64,000 nt of DNA, taken from assembly GCF_001426375.1 (NCBI RefSeq), contig NZ_LMEO01000050.1, forward strand, positions 402,100 to 466,099, written 5' to 3'. Made by a program: the position numbers and the translations under genes. The stretch comes from Paenibacillus sp. Root444D2. GTDB lineage: Bacteria > Bacillota > Bacilli > Paenibacillales > NBRC-103111. Positions 7,285 through 16,909 of the stretch are shown here, piece by piece; the stretch's first letter is position 1; each line of letters opens with the position of its first letter. The notes under the pieces were generated by a model, which was not told the origin of the DNA, ran no database searches, and saw only the letters and a list, made by a program, of their open reading frames with translations.

Positions 7285-10200
7285 TTAACTCCTTTCAATA
7301 TGGACTGCCTCCGGACGGTACACGGAGATGAGATTGCCTTGGGCATCAGCAGCAAAGAGAACGGAACGCTCTTTCTCTAGTGTAAATGCATAAGTTGCCT
7401 CGCTATCCGTATCCTTCACTTCGACATCCACGTTCCATGCAAATTCAGATACGAATACATACAGGAAGCCGTTCTTAAAGCTTAACTTCCTTCCGTATAC
7501 ACCTGCAATATCGCCGCCTTGCAGCCATTCCAATCCGCTTTCACAGCCCGCGGCATCGATGGCATAACGATACAGGCGGGCGACCGTATCCAAGCGTTCG
7601 TTCAATTCAACCGGCAGCGGACTCCAAATGAGTCGGCCTTTGCCCAGCGGAATATCGACAACCGCATCGCTTGCGCTAGCAGACCCTGTTCCCGCGCCTG
7701 AATGTCCAGTCCGCACTTCTTTCACGACTTCGGCTATTCGACGCTTATCAAAGGATACCGGGAGCGCTGCACCTTGCAGCCCAAGCATTTCTTCGCGGCG
7801 TACGTTGTGAAGCTCCGCTTCACCTAGTTCATCGATCAGACGCGGTGTTTGTTTCCAATACGCATCAATGCTGATTGGACCTGTCGCAAGCAGCGTTGCA
7901 CCCGTACGCTGTACGATATCTACAAGCTTTAACCAAGCTTGATCATCCAAATTATGCGCGCTCGGCAGCAGGATCAGCTTCGCCGGTTGGTGCTCCAGCG
8001 CATCCAAATGATACTCCGATGCCGCACGGAACGGCATCTTCAATTGATAGGACAGCACGCGCGTCATACTAGTCGTAGCATCAAATGCCAATTTCCGGTT
8101 GGAAAAATCGTTCGAATAAGGGAAAATCGCTACGATATCCTCCAACGCCCGATCCTGGAACAAATCTCTGATTTCAGCCATAAACCGCCCGAAATCGTAA
8201 GAGACATTAGCTTCTGGCTTCTCTGTGCCGTCAGCACGAAGCGCACCAATATGCGATTCGTTCGCATTATCCATATAAAAGTTAGTATTCCAGATCCAAT
8301 GAATAGCACCGGCGCCTCCGGTAGCAAATGCATAGGCATATTTCCGCTCCAACAGGCTGCGCAGTTCGTTCTCCGAACGTTTAGCGCGTCCATCCGGTGT
8401 CTCCACGTACATGATGCCTGTTTCTTGAATAACATTTGGCTTATTCGCTGTTTTGGCAAAAATGCCGTCCCAAACGAGGTTATCGTTCAGCCACCACGAG
8501 TGTACGGTTGTATAGTCCACTGCCTCCTCATAAAACAAAGGAGAAGGCCGCTGTGCGCCAAGCGCTTCATCTTGACCGACCACAACAAGATGATCAGGAC
8601 TGATCTCTTTAATCGTATTGTAGAGCTCTTTGGCCCAACGGTTATGCATCTCCATAGAGAACAAACAGTAATCCAGCCAGCGAGTTCCTTTCTTGCCCTT
8701 GTGCATATCCTGTACGTCAAAATTGATTTCTCCAGCCTCGGGAATAGCCGCCGCTTCAAAAGTCGGAAGCTGTTCAGGCGACATATTCCATTTCTCCTGA
8801 AGAAGCTCGATGCTGTTATGACGCTGCTTAAGCCACTCTACAAAAGCCTCCCGTTCGTAGATATCCCGAGTGGAACGCGGTCCCGCGGAAAAAATCAGTG
8901 CAGGATCAAACATAGATGGCTCGTTAATCAGATCCCAATCCACATGCGTCGTCGCACGGTGACGCGAAACAATGGAGCGGATAAACCGCTTCTGTGCCTC
9001 TACGCTTTGCGGATCGAGATAAGGGTTAACCCCTTCCCAAGTTTCTGGCGTAAAGGAGAAGAAGGTGAACGTTACCTGAAGATTGTGCTTCTTAGCCGTT
9101 AAGAAGAAAGCATCGATAGCTCTCAGAACCTCTTCGGAAGCATGTCCATCCACCTGCATGATATTGCGGTAAGCCGTCCAAATCCCTGTTCGGATCCAAT
9201 TGATGCCGGCTTTGGCCATTTGGGCCATATCTCGATCCCAGACATCGCTATTGGGCAGGAACAAGAATTTGCGAGCGACATCGGAGGTCATATATGTCAT
9301 GCCGACAATCGGCAGCGGGCGTCCGTCTTTGATGAAATAGTCGCGACCGCTTGTCATCGGTTGTCCCTCCGCGAGCAGCAAAGGATCGTGTCCCCAGAAG
9401 CCTTGGCGAAGCACGCGAAGCTCGCCATCCTCAGACGTTGCCGTGCAAGTCACACGGTATAAACCACGTTGTATGTCTAGCGGTACCGGGATGCGGACCA
9501 CATTGAATTCTTTATTCACTTGAGCTGTCAAACGATGGGTCCACACGTCTTGTGCGCCACCCTCATGCGCTACACGAAGATCAAACGTCCATTGCTTCGA
9601 GGCAGCTCCAGCTTGGAGCCCTCCGATAAGCTGAGTTTGAAGCGTCAGCATCGCATGCTCTCCCGGCTCGAAGCTGGCATAATTCGGCTTAATCCACAGC
9701 TCTGTAACGCCATTAGCACAAAATGCTGCCCATGCCATCAATGCTTCGGCACCGCCTTCGCTCCAAAACGAAGGACTAAGCGGTACATTGACAAACATCC
9801 AGCGCGAACCGATAAACGTGCCTCGCGAGTTTTCCCAAAGAACGACAGGCGCAGCAACTTCGCGGCCGTCCTTACTGATGCTTTTCAATAGCGGATAAAT
9901 CTGTGTGCTCATGGTACCCGCAGCGCCCATTTGATCAGGCAGATCGCTGTTGCGTGTCGTATGCGGAACCAGATTCCACGTATCTGCAAGCGCGAACATC
10001 GCTTCCTGCCCCTTAAGCAGAGGCAAGGTTTCTAACGCTGTATAGGAGCGCATGGGAACGGCTTCAACACGAAGTATTTCATGAATGTACAACTGCTGAT
10101 GATAGGCGGTCTGCTCCGATTCTATATGCCAGCCATCAGCTTCTCGGCGCACCGGACGCTTGAAGGCTGCGCCGCCAATACTTAGCAGCCCGCCGCCGCG

Positions 10201-10416
10201 TTTCAAGAATGCCAGGATTTCCGGCCATGCGGACTTAGGGAAATACGGGGCATGCAGATTAACGAAGCATCCATCAACCGTCGACCAGAGAGCTTCTCCA
10301 AGTGCATCGGCGCCTACAACAACAGCACCTTGCTCCGCGAGTAGATCAACTTTCACTTCACAGGAATTGCTGATCGGAAATGTAGCATCATAGAATATAA
10401 TGACCGGTTGACTCAT
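7285..10416 (-). CDS. Large clan GH-A glycoside hydrolase with GATase-like domains (1043 aa)
   Basis: Four parts can be read. Residues 1-230 look like a class I amidotransferase-like Rossmann domain (FLKRGGGLLSIGG at 71-82). Residues 240-345 are a beta-sandwich. Residues 360-760 form a TIM barrel with DWDLINEP (Glu499, likely acid/base) and NVIQETG (Glu665, likely nucleophile), the two-glutamate pattern of clan GH-A. Residues 770-930 are again amidotransferase-like, as in GH42. No signal peptide is present. Its start overlaps the stop of the GH125 gene by four bases, so it is translationally coupled to it. A beta-mannosidase or other exo-glycosidase role in N-glycan breakdown fits the context, but the exact family is not assigned here. 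Confidence 0.8.
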   Translation of the reverse strand: MSQPVIIFYDATFPISNSCEVKVDLLAEQGAVVVGADALGEALWSTVDGCFVNLHAPYFPKSAWPEILAFLKRGGGLLSIGGAAFKRPVRREADGWHIESEQTAYHQQLYIHEILRVEAVPMRSYTALETLPLLKGQEAMFALADTWNLVPHTTRNSDLPDQMGAAGTMSTQIYPLLKSISKDGREVAAPVVLWENSRGTFIGSRWMFVNVPLSPSFWSEGGAEALMAWAAFCANGVTELWIKPNYASFEPGEHAMLTLQTQLIGGLQAGAASKQWTFDLRVAHEGGAQDVWTHRLTAQVNKEFNVVRIPVPLDIQRGLYRVTCTATSEDGELRVLRQGFWGHDPLLLAEGQPMTSGRDYFIKDGRPLPIVGMTYMTSDVARKFLFLPNSDVWDRDMAQMAKAGINWIRTGIWTAYRNIMQVDGHASEEVLRAIDAFFLTAKKHNLQVTFTFFSFTPETWEGVNPYLDPQSVEAQKRFIRSIVSRHRATTHVDWDLINEPSMFDPALIFSAGPRSTRDIYEREAFVEWLKQRHNSIELLQEKWNMSPEQLPTFEAAAIPEAGEINFDVQDMHKGKKGTRWLDYCLFSMEMHNRWAKELYNTIKEISPDHLVVVGQDEALGAQRPSPLFYEEAVDYTTVHSWWLNDNLVWDGIFAKTANKPNVIQETGIMYVETPDGRAKRSENELRSLLERKYAYAFATGGAGAIHWIWNTNFYMDNANESHIGALRADGTEKPEANVSYDFGRFMAEIRDLFQDRALEDIVAIFPYSNDFSNRKLAFDATTSMTRVLSYQLKMPFRAASEYHLDALEHQPAKLILLPSAHNLDDQAWLKLVDIVQRTGATLLATGPISIDAYWKQTPRLIDELGEAELHNVRREEMLGLQGAALPVSFDKRRIAEVVKEVRTGHSGAGTGSASASDAVVDIPLGKGRLIWSPLPVELNERLDTVARLYRYAIDAAGCESGLEWLQGGDIAGVYGRKLSFKNGFLYVFVSEFAWNVDVEVKDTDSEATYAFTLEKERSVLFAADAQGNLISVYRPEAVHIERS

Positions 10417-11771
10417 AGCAAACCATCCTTCATCGCTTTATACACCAACTGGGAGAATAAACTGTTCGACCAGGCGAACCATTTCCGCGTAAAAATCGTT
10501 GGATCATCGACATGAAAGCCCTCGTGCATAAACCCGGTGTCTGCATCTGTTGCTTCAAGCATCGCGATCATCGCCAGCTTCTCTTCATCAGTGGAAGCCG
10601 TCAAGCCCTGCATGGACAAGGCCATATGCCAAATGTAATCGTCCGGCGTATGCGGACTTCCGATGCCTCTGGCAACTTTGCCTTCGAAATAAAACGGATT
10701 CTCTTTGCTTAACGCGAATCGTCTTGTGTTCTGATAGATCGGATCATCGGCCGATACATAACCCAGATACGGAATCGACATCAGTCCAGGAGTGCCCGCA
10801 TCATCCATCAAGCAGTAGTTGCCGAAGCCGTCTGTCTCATACGCATAAATCGGTCCAAACGCGGGATGGCGATAGATACCATACAGCTGGATGCCATGGT
10901 CAATATCCGCTTCAAGGACTTTCAGGTCATGGAGGAAATCCATATCCCTGAACACCCATTCCGCAAATTCTTGCATATGGCGAAGAGCCACAACCGCGAA
11001 CATATTCGCTGGAATATTGTAATGAAAGTCGCAGGCATCGTCACTTGAACGAAAGCCTGACCATACCATGCCTGTGTAATTCACCGGCATCCCCATCCCG
11101 TTATTGCGCAGTGAATCCGTCGGAATTCCGTTATTGCGAGTGAAACGATAAGGTGACTTTTCAAAGTGGTATTGCTCCGTCTTAAACAATTCATAGATTT
11201 TAAACATCGCTGCTTTAAATCCCGCATCGAAAATATCCGTTAACTCCGTTTCCTTCCAATACGCATAAGCCAGCCGCATCGAGAAGCATAACGAATCCAG
11301 TTCAAATTTACGCTCCCATACCCATGGCGACATTTCCGTTTGATCCGCCTTATTCCAGTGCCAGTCGTTCGCTGATTCGTTAAACGCATTGGCATACGGA
11401 TCGATATGAATATATTGGATATGACGCTTGATTAAACCGCTAATGATGTGCTGCAAATCGGAGTCCTGTTTGACAAATGGCACATAGTGCATCACTTGTT
11501 CCACAGAATCGCGCAGCCATGACGCAGGGATATCTCCGGTGATGACGAAGGTCGTGCCATCCTCCATCAATTTGGTCGTCGTCTCTAATGTATTAGGAAA
11601 ACAATTTTTAAATAGCTGCAGCAGCTTCGGACGATGCGCCAGCTTCTCTTCGGCTTCCAGCAATACTTCTTGAATGGCCTTTGGCAGCTCCAGTTTCGGC
11701 ATCGGAATTTTCGGCAGTCTGAATTGTTCCACGGTAAGTCCTCCAAATTTTTCTAGTTTCGAAGAATGCAT
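10413..11771 (-). CDS. Glycoside hydrolase family 125 exo-alpha-1,6-mannosidase (452 aa)
   Basis: The sequence has the family hallmarks: GDIPASWLRDSVEQV (79-93), HIDPYANAFNESAN, FELDSLCF, TRNNGIPTDSLRNNG with GMVWSGFRSSDD, and MDDAGTPGLMSIPYLGY. This is the metal-independent (alpha/alpha)6 family GH125 (formerly DUF1237), which removes alpha-1,6-linked mannose with inversion. Length matches the family. It has no signal peptide, so acts inside the cell. It sits between the permease genes and the other two glycosidases, implying that imported mannose oligosaccharides are trimmed in the cytoplasm. Confidence 0.95.
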   Translation of the reverse strand: MHSSKLEKFGGLTVEQFRLPKIPMPKLELPKAIQEVLLEAEEKLAHRPKLLQLFKNCFPNTLETTTKLMEDGTTFVITGDIPASWLRDSVEQVMHYVPFVKQDSDLQHIISGLIKRHIQYIHIDPYANAFNESANDWHWNKADQTEMSPWVWERKFELDSLCFSMRLAYAYWKETELTDIFDAGFKAAMFKIYELFKTEQYHFEKSPYRFTRNNGIPTDSLRNNGMGMPVNYTGMVWSGFRSSDDACDFHYNIPANMFAVVALRHMQEFAEWVFRDMDFLHDLKVLEADIDHGIQLYGIYRHPAFGPIYAYETDGFGNYCLMDDAGTPGLMSIPYLGYVSADDPIYQNTRRFALSKENPFYFEGKVARGIGSPHTPDDYIWHMALSMQGLTASTDEEKLAMIAMLEATDADTGFMHEGFHVDDPTIFTRKWFAWSNSLFSQLVYKAMKDGLL

Positions 11772-11778
11772 TTTTACG

Positions 11779-12696
11779 TTACTCTTTCACGGCACCAATC
11801 GTCAAGCCTTGGATAAAGTACCGTTGGAAGAACGGGTAAGCAAAAATAATCGGCCCGGTTGCCAGAACAACCATCGCCATACGGGATGTATCCTGCGGCA
11901 GCGATTGCAGTAAGCTCACGCCAACAGAAGGGTTGCTTGTATTCTGGAGCAGGAATTGCATGCTGTTCTCAATACGCATCAACATCGATTGTAAAGGCAC
12001 TAGTTTTGGTGTATCGATATAGAGCAATGCATTAAACCAATCGTTCCAGTATCCCAAAGTACTAAACAAACCTATAGTGGCTAGTCCCGGAAGCGAGAGC
12101 GGCAGCACTAGTTTGACGAAAATCCCAAATTCACCGGCCCCGTCGATTTTTCCAGATTCAATAATGGCGTCAGGAACAGATGTGACGAAGAAAGTACGCA
12201 TAATCATAATATAAAATGCATTACCGGCCAAAGGCAAAATCAAAGCCCAGACTGAATCTTTAAGTCCCATCAGTTGTGTAACAACGATATATGTCGGTAC
12301 AAGTCCACCGTTAAACAGCATCGTGAAGAAAGCAAAAAAACCGAAGGCATTGCGGAATTTAAAGCTTTTACGTGAAATCGCATAGGCAAACGTAGCTGTG
12401 ATCAGCAAGCTTACAATCGTCCCAATCACAGTTACAAGAATGGTAACGCCATAGGAAAGCAGCAGCTGATCCCCCGCTTTGAAGAGATAGCGATAAGCCT
12501 CAAGGCTCCATTTTTCTGGGATAATGCGGTATCCATTCGTACTTAACGACTTCTCATCCGTAAATGAAATAATGGTTACAAACAAGAACGGAAAGATACA
12601 AGCGAGCGCAAACAGCCCCGCTACAAGATTAAAAATTATATTCAAAGCAGGCGGCAATTTATGAAAGTCACGGCTTTTCATTGGTTTAGCAATCAT
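11779..12696 (-). CDS. Sugar ABC transporter permease, LplC/YtcP type (305 aa)
   Basis: About six membrane segments and the cytoplasmic EAA loop (ESGKIDGAGEFGIFVKLVLPLSLPG) identify an inner-membrane permease that contacts the ATPase. The long form ending YFIQGLTIGAVKE is typical of the LplC/YtcP group that partners with LplB/YteP permeases. It follows its partner by 29 bases and precedes the GH125 gene by seven. No ATPase gene is in the locus; such systems usually borrow a shared MsmX-type ATPase (known for relatives, inferred here). Confidence 0.93.
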   Translation of the reverse strand: MIAKPMKSRDFHKLPPALNIIFNLVAGLFALACIFPFLFVTIISFTDEKSLSTNGYRIIPEKWSLEAYRYLFKAGDQLLLSYGVTILVTVIGTIVSLLITATFAYAISRKSFKFRNAFGFFAFFTMLFNGGLVPTYIVVTQLMGLKDSVWALILPLAGNAFYIMIMRTFFVTSVPDAIIESGKIDGAGEFGIFVKLVLPLSLPGLATIGLFSTLGYWNDWFNALLYIDTPKLVPLQSMLMRIENSMQFLLQNTSNPSVGVSLLQSLPQDTSRMAMVVLATGPIIFAYPFFQRYFIQGLTIGAVKE

Positions 12697-12725
12697 TTGA
12701 AAATCCTCCTTTCCATGAAAATAGT

Positions 12726-13664
12726 TTAGAACAACGCATTATCTTTATCGAATTTTCTAACGATATAGTTCGAGGTCATAACCAGGATGAAGCCGATAAC
12801 CGATTGGTATAGACCAGCTGCGGTACTCATACCGATTTCTCCGGTAGATTTGAGGCCACGGTATACATACGTATCAATAACATTGGTTACAGAGTACAGT
12901 GTTCCTGAATCTCTTGGCACCTGCAGGAACAATCCGAAGTCTGCATAGAAAATGCGTCCGATAGCCAGCAATGTCAGAATTGTCATAAGAGGCTTCAGCA
13001 TAGGGAACGTAATGTGCTTGATTTGCTGCCATTTGCTCGCTCCGTCAATCATTGCGGCTTCATACAACGATTTGTCGATCCCCATGATCGCGGCCAAATA
13101 TACCACACTGCTGTAACCAACCGATTTCCACAGATAAACAAAAATGATAATAAGGGGCCAATACGTCTTGTCGTTATACCAACGAATCGGATCGATTCCA
13201 AACCCGGACAGAATGTGATTCAGCATACCTTTATCGACACTAAGAAAACTGAACACGAAGTAGCCGACGATTACCCACGATAGGAAATAAGGCAGGAACA
13301 TTCCTGTTTGATAAAGCTTTGCCAGTTTTTTATTGACGATTTCTGATAAGACAATCGCTAAACCTACAGAAAGAACAAGCCCTGCAATAATGAACACAAT
13401 ATTATAGAGCAGTGTGTTCCTCGTAATGATGTAGGCGTCATTGGTGCTAAATAAAAATTTGAAATTTTGCAGTCCTACCCATTTGCTTTCCATAATACTT
13501 GCCCAAAAACCGTCGCGGCTATAGCGATACTGCTTAAAAGCAATCACCATACCCGCCATCGGCAAATAAGAGAAGAACAGGAACCAAAGCGTCGCCGGCA
13601 ATGCCATTAGCAGCAGAACTCTACTTTGTTTAACATCTTTAAAAAATGCTCCTATTCCTTTCAT
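12726..13664 (-). CDS. Sugar ABC transporter permease, LplB/YteP type (312 aa)
   Basis: Six hydrophobic segments, the PMAGMVIAFKQY motif near residue 35 and the EAA loop (YEAAMIDGASKWQQIKHITFPMLKP) mark a binding-protein-dependent permease of the LplB/YteP group. It is encoded between the lipoprotein and the LplC-type partner, in the usual order. Together with them it would form the importer for mannose-containing glycans in this operon. Confidence 0.93.
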   Translation of the reverse strand: MKGIGAFFKDVKQSRVLLLMALPATLWFLFFSYLPMAGMVIAFKQYRYSRDGFWASIMESKWVGLQNFKFLFSTNDAYIITRNTLLYNIVFIIAGLVLSVGLAIVLSEIVNKKLAKLYQTGMFLPYFLSWVIVGYFVFSFLSVDKGMLNHILSGFGIDPIRWYNDKTYWPLIIIFVYLWKSVGYSSVVYLAAIMGIDKSLYEAAMIDGASKWQQIKHITFPMLKPLMTILTLLAIGRIFYADFGLFLQVPRDSGTLYSVTNVIDTYVYRGLKSTGEIGMSTAAGLYQSVIGFILVMTSNYIVRKFDKDNALF

Positions 13665-13740
13665 AAAATCACCCCTCTAGATCATTGTAGTGAAAAAGAT
13701 CAGGCGAATGTTGGACATTCGCCTAATCAACCATGTTGAA

Positions 13741-15213
13741 TTATTTTTTGTTAGCTGCTTTCCAAGCATCAATCTGACTTTGCGCTTCAGCCATGATTTT
13801 ATCCAAACCAGCCTTTTTGAATTTTTCGTTGGCTAGCGGAATGTATTTATCCGGGTCAACAGTACCCGTCATCAATGTTGCCCAGAACTCTTCTTTTACG
13901 TTTTGAACCGCGGCGATTTCATTGATTACTTTGGATGGATCGAAGTTGAAGCCAAGCAGAGGTGCAGGTTTGCCGGTATCGTTAAACTTTTTGAACTCTT
14001 CCCATTTGTTCGCAGGATCTTTAACATCTTTATACGTCAGCAGAACGTTTCCGAGTGAGAAAGTCGGCATATCGTAGTTTTTGGATTCTGGTAAATTTTC
14101 CATTTTGTCGTTGTCGACTTTTTTGTAGTGAACACCTTCAATACCGGAATCGACCATATTACGAAGCACTGGATCGGTATTCAGCAAGTTCAGGAATTCC
14201 ATAGCTTTTTCCGGATATTTGGAATTAGCAGATATCGCTTGCATGGAGCCCATTACGGACCAGTTGTAAATCAAAGCAGGGCTTGCCGCTTTGGAAACGA
14301 CTGGATAGCCATAACTAGCTGACCAAAGGTTGTCCGCAAACGGTTGATTCGTCGCTTTATCCGCGAACCATTTGCCAGTTACTTGTACATCGTTAAGCGA
14401 GGAAAGCGTCGATGCTTCCGTAGGAACATATCCTGCTTTGTAGTATTTGTTCATGGTTTTAAGTGCTTGCTTCATTTCTGGCGTATCAAAAATGTTGACA
14501 ACTTTGAAATCCGCATTGTTTACACTCACGGCCATCGGCATTTTCTCGATAATGTAATCGTAAGGCACATATGGCATGTAATTTTTATCAACAGCTAATC
14601 CATAAATGTTCGGTTCTTTTTCTTTAATCGTTTTGAGCAGTGGCTCCAAGCTTTCAAGCGTGTTCACATTATCTAGGCTAAGGTTGTATTTATCAGCCAG
14701 GTTTTTGTTGAAACGCCATACGTCTTGAGCTGGCAGCTCTTTATTGGCAGGTACGCCGTAATTGTGCCCGTCCACTTTGGAACCGTTAAGAAAAGCAGGA
14801 TCTAGCGCTTTCACGATACCTTGTCCATTTTTTTGAAGAAGCTCGTCAATCGGCTTAAATGCGCCTTTACGCACGTTTTGCACGTAATCAAAAGCCCATG
14901 AAGACGTAAACATAATGTCCATCGGTGTGCCGGATGCCGTCATGACTTGCATTTTTTGTGCGTAGTCGCCCCAGTCCGCCATGTTCATTTTCACGGTAAC
15001 GCCGATTTTTTCCGCGGTGTATTTACTCACTTCAGCCATGACGCGGTCCACGTCTTTTTGTGGTGTTCCGATTGTGTACCAGATTAACTCAACCGGTTTA
15101 TTTGTCGTTTCATTCCCTTTCGCACCGCCGGCATCTTTGGTGCTGCCGCACGCGCTAAGAGCCATGGAAACGGCTAGCGTCAATCCTAGTGTGGTGACCA
15201 AGCGTTTTTTCAT
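13741..15213 (-). CDS. Lipoprotein sugar-binding protein, LplA/YtcQ type (490 aa)
   Basis: The start MKKRLVTTLGLTLAVSMALSACG is a lipoprotein signal with the lipobox LSAC, so the protein is anchored outside the membrane. The remainder is a type I extracellular solute-binding protein. It is the first gene of the transporter-glycosidase operon, has a GGGAGG ribosome site, and carries its own promoter region between it and the regulator gene. Its ligand is probably a mannose-containing oligosaccharide, inferred from the three glycosidase genes downstream. Confidence 0.9.
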   Translation of the reverse strand: MKKRLVTTLGLTLAVSMALSACGSTKDAGGAKGNETTNKPVELIWYTIGTPQKDVDRVMAEVSKYTAEKIGVTVKMNMADWGDYAQKMQVMTASGTPMDIMFTSSWAFDYVQNVRKGAFKPIDELLQKNGQGIVKALDPAFLNGSKVDGHNYGVPANKELPAQDVWRFNKNLADKYNLSLDNVNTLESLEPLLKTIKEKEPNIYGLAVDKNYMPYVPYDYIIEKMPMAVSVNNADFKVVNIFDTPEMKQALKTMNKYYKAGYVPTEASTLSSLNDVQVTGKWFADKATNQPFADNLWSASYGYPVVSKAASPALIYNWSVMGSMQAISANSKYPEKAMEFLNLLNTDPVLRNMVDSGIEGVHYKKVDNDKMENLPESKNYDMPTFSLGNVLLTYKDVKDPANKWEEFKKFNDTGKPAPLLGFNFDPSKVINEIAAVQNVKEEFWATLMTGTVDPDKYIPLANEKFKKAGLDKIMAEAQSQIDAWKAANKK

Positions 15214-15279
15214 TTTTGTATCCTCCCTGTTAAATGCTCTATTGTTTACGCCCCGTTGGGCTACCTTTACAGTACCTCA

Positions 15280-15293
15280 TGAAAGCAGTTACA
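15280..15293 (-). promoter_or_regulatory. Weak cre-like (CcpA) site upstream of the binding-protein gene
   Basis: TGAAAGCAGTTACA resembles the catabolite response element TGWAARCGYTWNCW except at the central two bases. It lies about 70 bases before the start codon. Carbon catabolite control would be expected for a glycan operon, but the central mismatch makes this uncertain. Confidence 0.3.
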
Positions 15294-15360
15294 AATAGAC
15301 GATAAACTAAATGAACCCTGTCTAAAGTTAAGAAAAAAGCAGCTATTTATCCTTTCCGGC

Positions 15361-15398
15361 AAAAAAAAGACTGCTCCTCAGTTTTCCCTAGAGCAATC
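15361..15398 (-). terminator. Terminator of the two-component operon
   Basis: GACTGCTC (15369-15376) pairs with GAGCAATC (15391-15398), and eight Ts follow on the minus strand. The upstream arm includes the last codons of the response regulator, so the regulator pair is terminated before the transporter operon begins. Confidence 0.75.
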
Positions 15399-16908
15399 CT
15401 CTGTAATCCGTTGGGGAGATTCCCACATACTTTTTAAATTGTTTATAAAAGTAACCCAATTCTGAGTAGCCCACCTCATTAGCAATGACATGAACCTTCG
15501 AATTCGTTGTCTTTAGCATTTCCTTTGCTTTCTCGATCCGGTACCGATTGATATATTCCGTAAACGTCTCATTGATTTCCTTATGGAACAATTGTCCCAA
15601 GTAAACGGGGTGAATATGATAGTGCGCCCCCAGCATTTTGAGCGAAAGCTCTTCCGCATAAGACTGATGGATATATTTTAAAACCTGCTGCACGATCGGA
15701 CTTCGAACGTCAGAAATTAAGAATCCGATTGTCGTATGGGCAATTTCGAGGATGGCCGTTTCCAGCTGTTCCAGCGTAACCGCGCTCCTGATTTGGTGAA
15801 AAGCATGATTATACGCATCAAGTTCCTCAGTATGGCGAATCGCTTTGATCTCCAGCTTGAAATGGATGATCATCTCAAAAGCGATATTCTGAAAATCGTG
15901 CGGCGTAATGCCAGGGAGCGCTTGAATCCGTTTGAAATCGTTTTGAATTTGCTCGCGCAAATTCTCTTGATCTTTAGCAATAATTAATTTCGCGTAGACT
16001 GGCCAGTCAATAATGGAGAAATCGACCTTTCGATTGTCTTGATTCATAGCAAGCTCCGTATAATCAATCATGATCAGTTCTGGATATACCAAGAAATACT
16101 CCTGCGCTTTCTTCGCGGCCGTATAGCTTTGTCCAGCCTGTTCAGGTAGAGGCTCTACACTGCCGATAGATATGCGGAGAGGACGATCCTGAAGATCAGC
16201 TCGAAGCTGCTCAAGCAAAGCCGTCAAATCCGTTCTGCCGCGGCCAGCATCATCTACAGCTGCAAGCAGAACGATATCGCCATCCATATCGAAGAATGCG
16301 GTGATCCAATCATAGGCTTGTACCTTATTGGAGATACATTCGAAAACCTCATCTGCATCGGATGCCACTCGGAGTACAGCAGCTATCATATAGGCACGAT
16401 CAAGGTTCATGCCCAGAAGGTCCGCGCGTTCATAAAATTCCAAAGGCGCAATCTGATGGGTTAACCAACGATGAAGCGTGTTGTCTTTCAACACTTGTTT
16501 GCTATAGGCCTGAACTTGCCGATTCTCTTCAAACGTATTCAGCTTCTCGACCGTATTATGAAGCGTTGCCTTCAGCTCTTGGATATTGATGGGCTTAAGC
16601 AGGTAATTTTCGATACCGAGCTGCATGCCTTCTTTTAAATAGGTAAACTCATCGAAACCGCTGAGCACAATGACTTTCAAATCGGGATGAACCGTTCGGG
16701 CTTGGCGAATCAGATCCAAACCGGTCATCACCGGCATGGAAATATCCGTCAACAAAATATCCACCGAGGTTTCCTGCAGGGCATCTAATGCCTTCTGCCC
16801 ATTGCTGGCATGTCCGACAATTTCCAAACCCGCTTCGGCCCAATCAATAATGTCATACAACCCTTCAATAATGAAAGGCTCGTCGTCCACAAGAAAAACC
16901 CTAAACAT
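15388..16908 (-). CDS. YesN-type response regulator (506 aa)
   Basis: An N-terminal receiver domain (MFRVFLVDDEPFIIEGL, phospho-acceptor Asp in VDILLTDISMP, KP motif in NYLLKPIN) is joined by a long linker to a C-terminal AraC-type double helix-turn-helix (KEMLKTTNSKVHVIANEVGYSELGYFYKQFKKYVGISPTDYR). The frame is open upstream, but the start is set at 16908, directly after the kinase stop (TAG, one base, ATG), with GAGGG as ribosome site. It should activate the downstream mannoside importer and glycosidase operon (inference from adjacency). Confidence 0.93.
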   Translation of the reverse strand: MFRVFLVDDEPFIIEGLYDIIDWAEAGLEIVGHASNGQKALDALQETSVDILLTDISMPVMTGLDLIRQARTVHPDLKVIVLSGFDEFTYLKEGMQLGIENYLLKPINIQELKATLHNTVEKLNTFEENRQVQAYSKQVLKDNTLHRWLTHQIAPLEFYERADLLGMNLDRAYMIAAVLRVASDADEVFECISNKVQAYDWITAFFDMDGDIVLLAAVDDAGRGRTDLTALLEQLRADLQDRPLRISIGSVEPLPEQAGQSYTAAKKAQEYFLVYPELIMIDYTELAMNQDNRKVDFSIIDWPVYAKLIIAKDQENLREQIQNDFKRIQALPGITPHDFQNIAFEMIIHFKLEIKAIRHTEELDAYNHAFHQIRSAVTLEQLETAILEIAHTTIGFLISDVRSPIVQQVLKYIHQSYAEELSLKMLGAHYHIHPVYLGQLFHKEINETFTEYINRYRIEKAKEMLKTTNSKVHVIANEVGYSELGYFYKQFKKYVGISPTDYRGLL

Positions 16909-16909
16909 C

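Noticed and set aside
7939..9102. 387-codon plus-strand frame
   Set aside because: It lies wholly antisense to the clan GH-A glycosidase gene, has no family features and no ribosome site; it is a shadow of the high-quality minus-strand gene.
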